From Acidimicrobium sp. BACL17 MAG-120823-bin42 (GTDB lineage: Bacteria > Actinomycetota > Acidimicrobiia > Acidimicrobiales > Ilumatobacteraceae), in NCBI GenBank assembly GCA_001438985.1, contig LIAZ01000051.1, forward strand, positions 1-8,144: a DNA stretch of 8,144 nt, given 5' to 3'. Positions within the stretch are counted from its first letter, which is position 1. Each line of letters begins with the position of its first letter. Shown one piece after another: positions 7,131 to 8,144 of the stretch. Below the pieces are notes generated by a model that was given only the letters and a program-made list of their open reading frames with translations, did no database searches and was not told the origin of the DNA. A program made the translations under genes and the position numbers.

Positions 7131-7931
7131 ATGTCGCTGTACGAACAATTCGCACAGCGCGTGCGCGAAAACTTGCCCGTTGCTCTTGCCTCGGTCATTG
7201 ACGGACCACACATTGGTTCACTACTTCTTGTCACACCCGAAGGCGCTCAAGGCGGAACACTTGGCAATGCAGAACTCGACCGCGTTGTTGCCCGTGACAC
7301 ACAAGGCGAACTTGAAGCAGGCAGGACAAGCGTTCGTCACTATGGTCCGCAAGGCCAAACGACTCCCGAAGATTTGCACAACACCCCAACGGTGCGCGTG
7401 TTCATTGATACGTTTTCGCCACCACCAATGATGGTCATCTTTGGAGCAGTCGATTTCACCGCTGCACTTGCCCGTGTTGCAAAAGTGCTGGGATATCACG
7501 TGGTGGTGTGCGATGCACGCGAAGTGTTTGCGACTCGCCGCCGCTTCCCGATGGCAGATGAAGTGCTCGTCACCTGGCCGACACCATTGTTTACCGAACG
7601 AGGTGCTCGTTTAACGCAACGTGACGCCGTGTGTATTTTGACTCACGATCCAAAATTTGATGTGCCCGCAGTTATTGGTGCGCTTGCCACCAACGTTGGC
7701 TATATCGGAGTGATGGGCAGTCGTAAAACGCACGCCAAGCGTGTGGAGCGACTGATTGAAGCCGGTGTTACGGCCGAGCAGATGCAGCGATTGATGTCGC
7801 CAATTGGCCTCGACATCGGCGCACGCACGCCAGAGGAAACGGCAATTTCAATTTGTGGCGAAATCATTGCGCGCCGCACGGGCCGAGGTGCACCGTCACT
7901 GCGCGACGGAGACGGCCCCATTCACAAATAA
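7131..7931 (+). CDS. XdhC-family protein with degenerate CoxI domain and Rossmann domain
   Basis: A 266-residue XdhC-family protein. Residues about 1-95 resemble a CoxI domain that has lost its cysteine motifs: GTLGNAELDRVV at 42-53 stands where GSVSGGCVEGAVV stands in the preceding protein. Residues about 100-250 are the C-terminal XdhC Rossmann domain, with IFGAVDFTAALARV at 103-116, VVCDAREVFATRRRFP at 125-140, LTHDPKFDVP at 170-179, YIGVMGSRKTH at 191-201 and SPIGLDIGARTPEE at 223-236. The usual glycine-rich GxGxxG is altered to GAVDFT. The likely role is molybdenum cofactor binding or transfer, shared with the preceding Cys-containing domain protein. ATG 7131 is chosen because the 17 extra residues from ATG 7080 would come from inside the upstream gene and do not fit the family. 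No good Shine-Dalgarno is seen; coupling across the 5-base gap is likely. It ends 3 bases from the end of the convergent peptidase gene. Confidence 0.9.
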   Translation: MSLYEQFAQRVRENLPVALASVIDGPHIGSLLLVTPEGAQGGTLGNAELDRVVARDTQGELEAGRTSVRHYGPQGQTTPEDLHNTPTVRVFIDTFSPPPMMVIFGAVDFTAALARVAKVLGYHVVVCDAREVFATRRRFPMADEVLVTWPTPLFTERGARLTQRDAVCILTHDPKFDVPAVIGALATNVGYIGVMGSRKTHAKRVERLIEAGVTAEQMQRLMSPIGLDIGARTPEETAISICGEIIARRTGRGAPSLRDGDGPIHK

Positions 7932-7934
7932 CAA

Positions 7935-8144
7935 TTATGCAATGGGGTTGGCGAAGCGGGTCCAACTGAGGATTCGCTTGTCCATCACATGCAACTCGAC
8001 ACTGCGTCCTGTGCGACCTGATTGCAAAATCGCACCGTCAACTCCGAGGTACATCGAAATGTGACCAGGTCGCCACATTAAGTCTCCTGCTTGAGCGTGT
8101 TTCATGCTGATGCGTTGTGAGTGTGCATATTGTGAACGTGAACC
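7935..8144 (-). CDS. NlpC/P60 (C40) cell-wall peptidase, C-terminal fragment (5' partial)
   Basis: Reading the minus strand from the window edge gives 69 residues ending at TAA 7937-7935, with no start in the window. RISMKHAQAGDLMWRPGHISMYLGVDGAIL matches the second half of the NlpC/P60 fold: a 'GDL' strand, then PGHISMYLG, whose His-28 (numbered from the window edge) is the expected catalytic histidine. Gln-41 is near the position of the third polar catalytic residue. The catalytic Cys and any export signal lie outside the window. Family members cleave peptidoglycan stem peptides, usually outside the membrane. This gene converges on the maturation operon and appears unrelated to it. The match is moderate because only the C-terminal part is seen, but the strand-His-strand pattern and the stop position are convincing. 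Confidence 0.75.
   Translation of the reverse strand, partial: GSRSQYAHSQRISMKHAQAGDLMWRPGHISMYLGVDGAILQSGRTGRSVELHVMDKRILSWTRFANPIA

Noticed and set aside
6808..7931. A single XdhC gene broken by a frameshift or stop
   Set aside because: The first protein ends at a natural domain boundary and the second has its own N-terminal CoxI-like region and start, so the parts are not two halves of one protein.
1..8144. Mobile element, CRISPR array, tRNA or rRNA
   Set aside because: Coding sequence fills nearly the whole window; no transposase or integrase motifs, regularly spaced repeats or structural RNA sequences were recognised. Frequent CTTGCC strings are Leu-Ala codon pairs.

Overview
The window (8,144 bases) looks like chromosomal DNA of an actinobacterium, possibly a moderate-GC aquatic lineage such as an Acidimicrobiia relative. 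That is inferred from the protein sequences as I recall the families: an actinobacterial-type FAD oxidoreductase, XdhC-like proteins and a NlpC/P60 hydrolase, with GTG starts and tight gene spacing. The sequence itself contains no taxonomic marker. Coding density is very high: no gap between genes exceeds 58 bases. I saw no rRNA, tRNA, CRISPR array, transposase or obvious long repeat.

Layout: (1) 1-2492, plus strand, holds two structural subunits of a CO-dehydrogenase-like molybdenum hydroxylase. These are the large Mo/MCD-binding subunit (5' end outside the window) and the medium FAD subunit, in the order L then M. The large subunit carries the AYRGAGR loop of 'form II' CoxL-like proteins, not the Cu-binding AYxCSFR loop of true (form I) CO dehydrogenase. 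The small 2Fe-2S subunit must lie upstream, outside the window. (2) 2503-3246, minus strand, is a short-chain dehydrogenase/reductase-fold protein in which three of the four usual catalytic residues are replaced. (3) 3305-7931, plus strand, is a probable five-gene operon: a glycine/D-amino-acid-oxidase-type FAD oxidoreductase, a MoxR-type AAA+ ATPase (CoxD-like), a VWA protein (CoxE-like), and two adjacent XdhC/CoxI-family proteins. (4) 7935-8144, minus strand, is the C-terminal end of a NlpC/P60 (C40) cell-wall hydrolase that converges on the operon.

How the parts may work together: the large and medium subunits, with an unseen CoxS-like partner, would form a molybdenum hydroxylase. In the cox system of Oligotropha the AAA+ and VWA proteins act in active-site maturation, and XdhC proteins bind and insert sulfurated Moco. 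The window therefore contains an enzyme together with much of its assembly machinery. The SDR-like protein and the FAD amine/amino-acid oxidase-like protein sit between enzyme and maturation genes. This suggests a catabolic route for an organic amine, aldehyde or N-heterocycle rather than CO oxidation. That last step is inference; the substrate cannot be read from the sequence.
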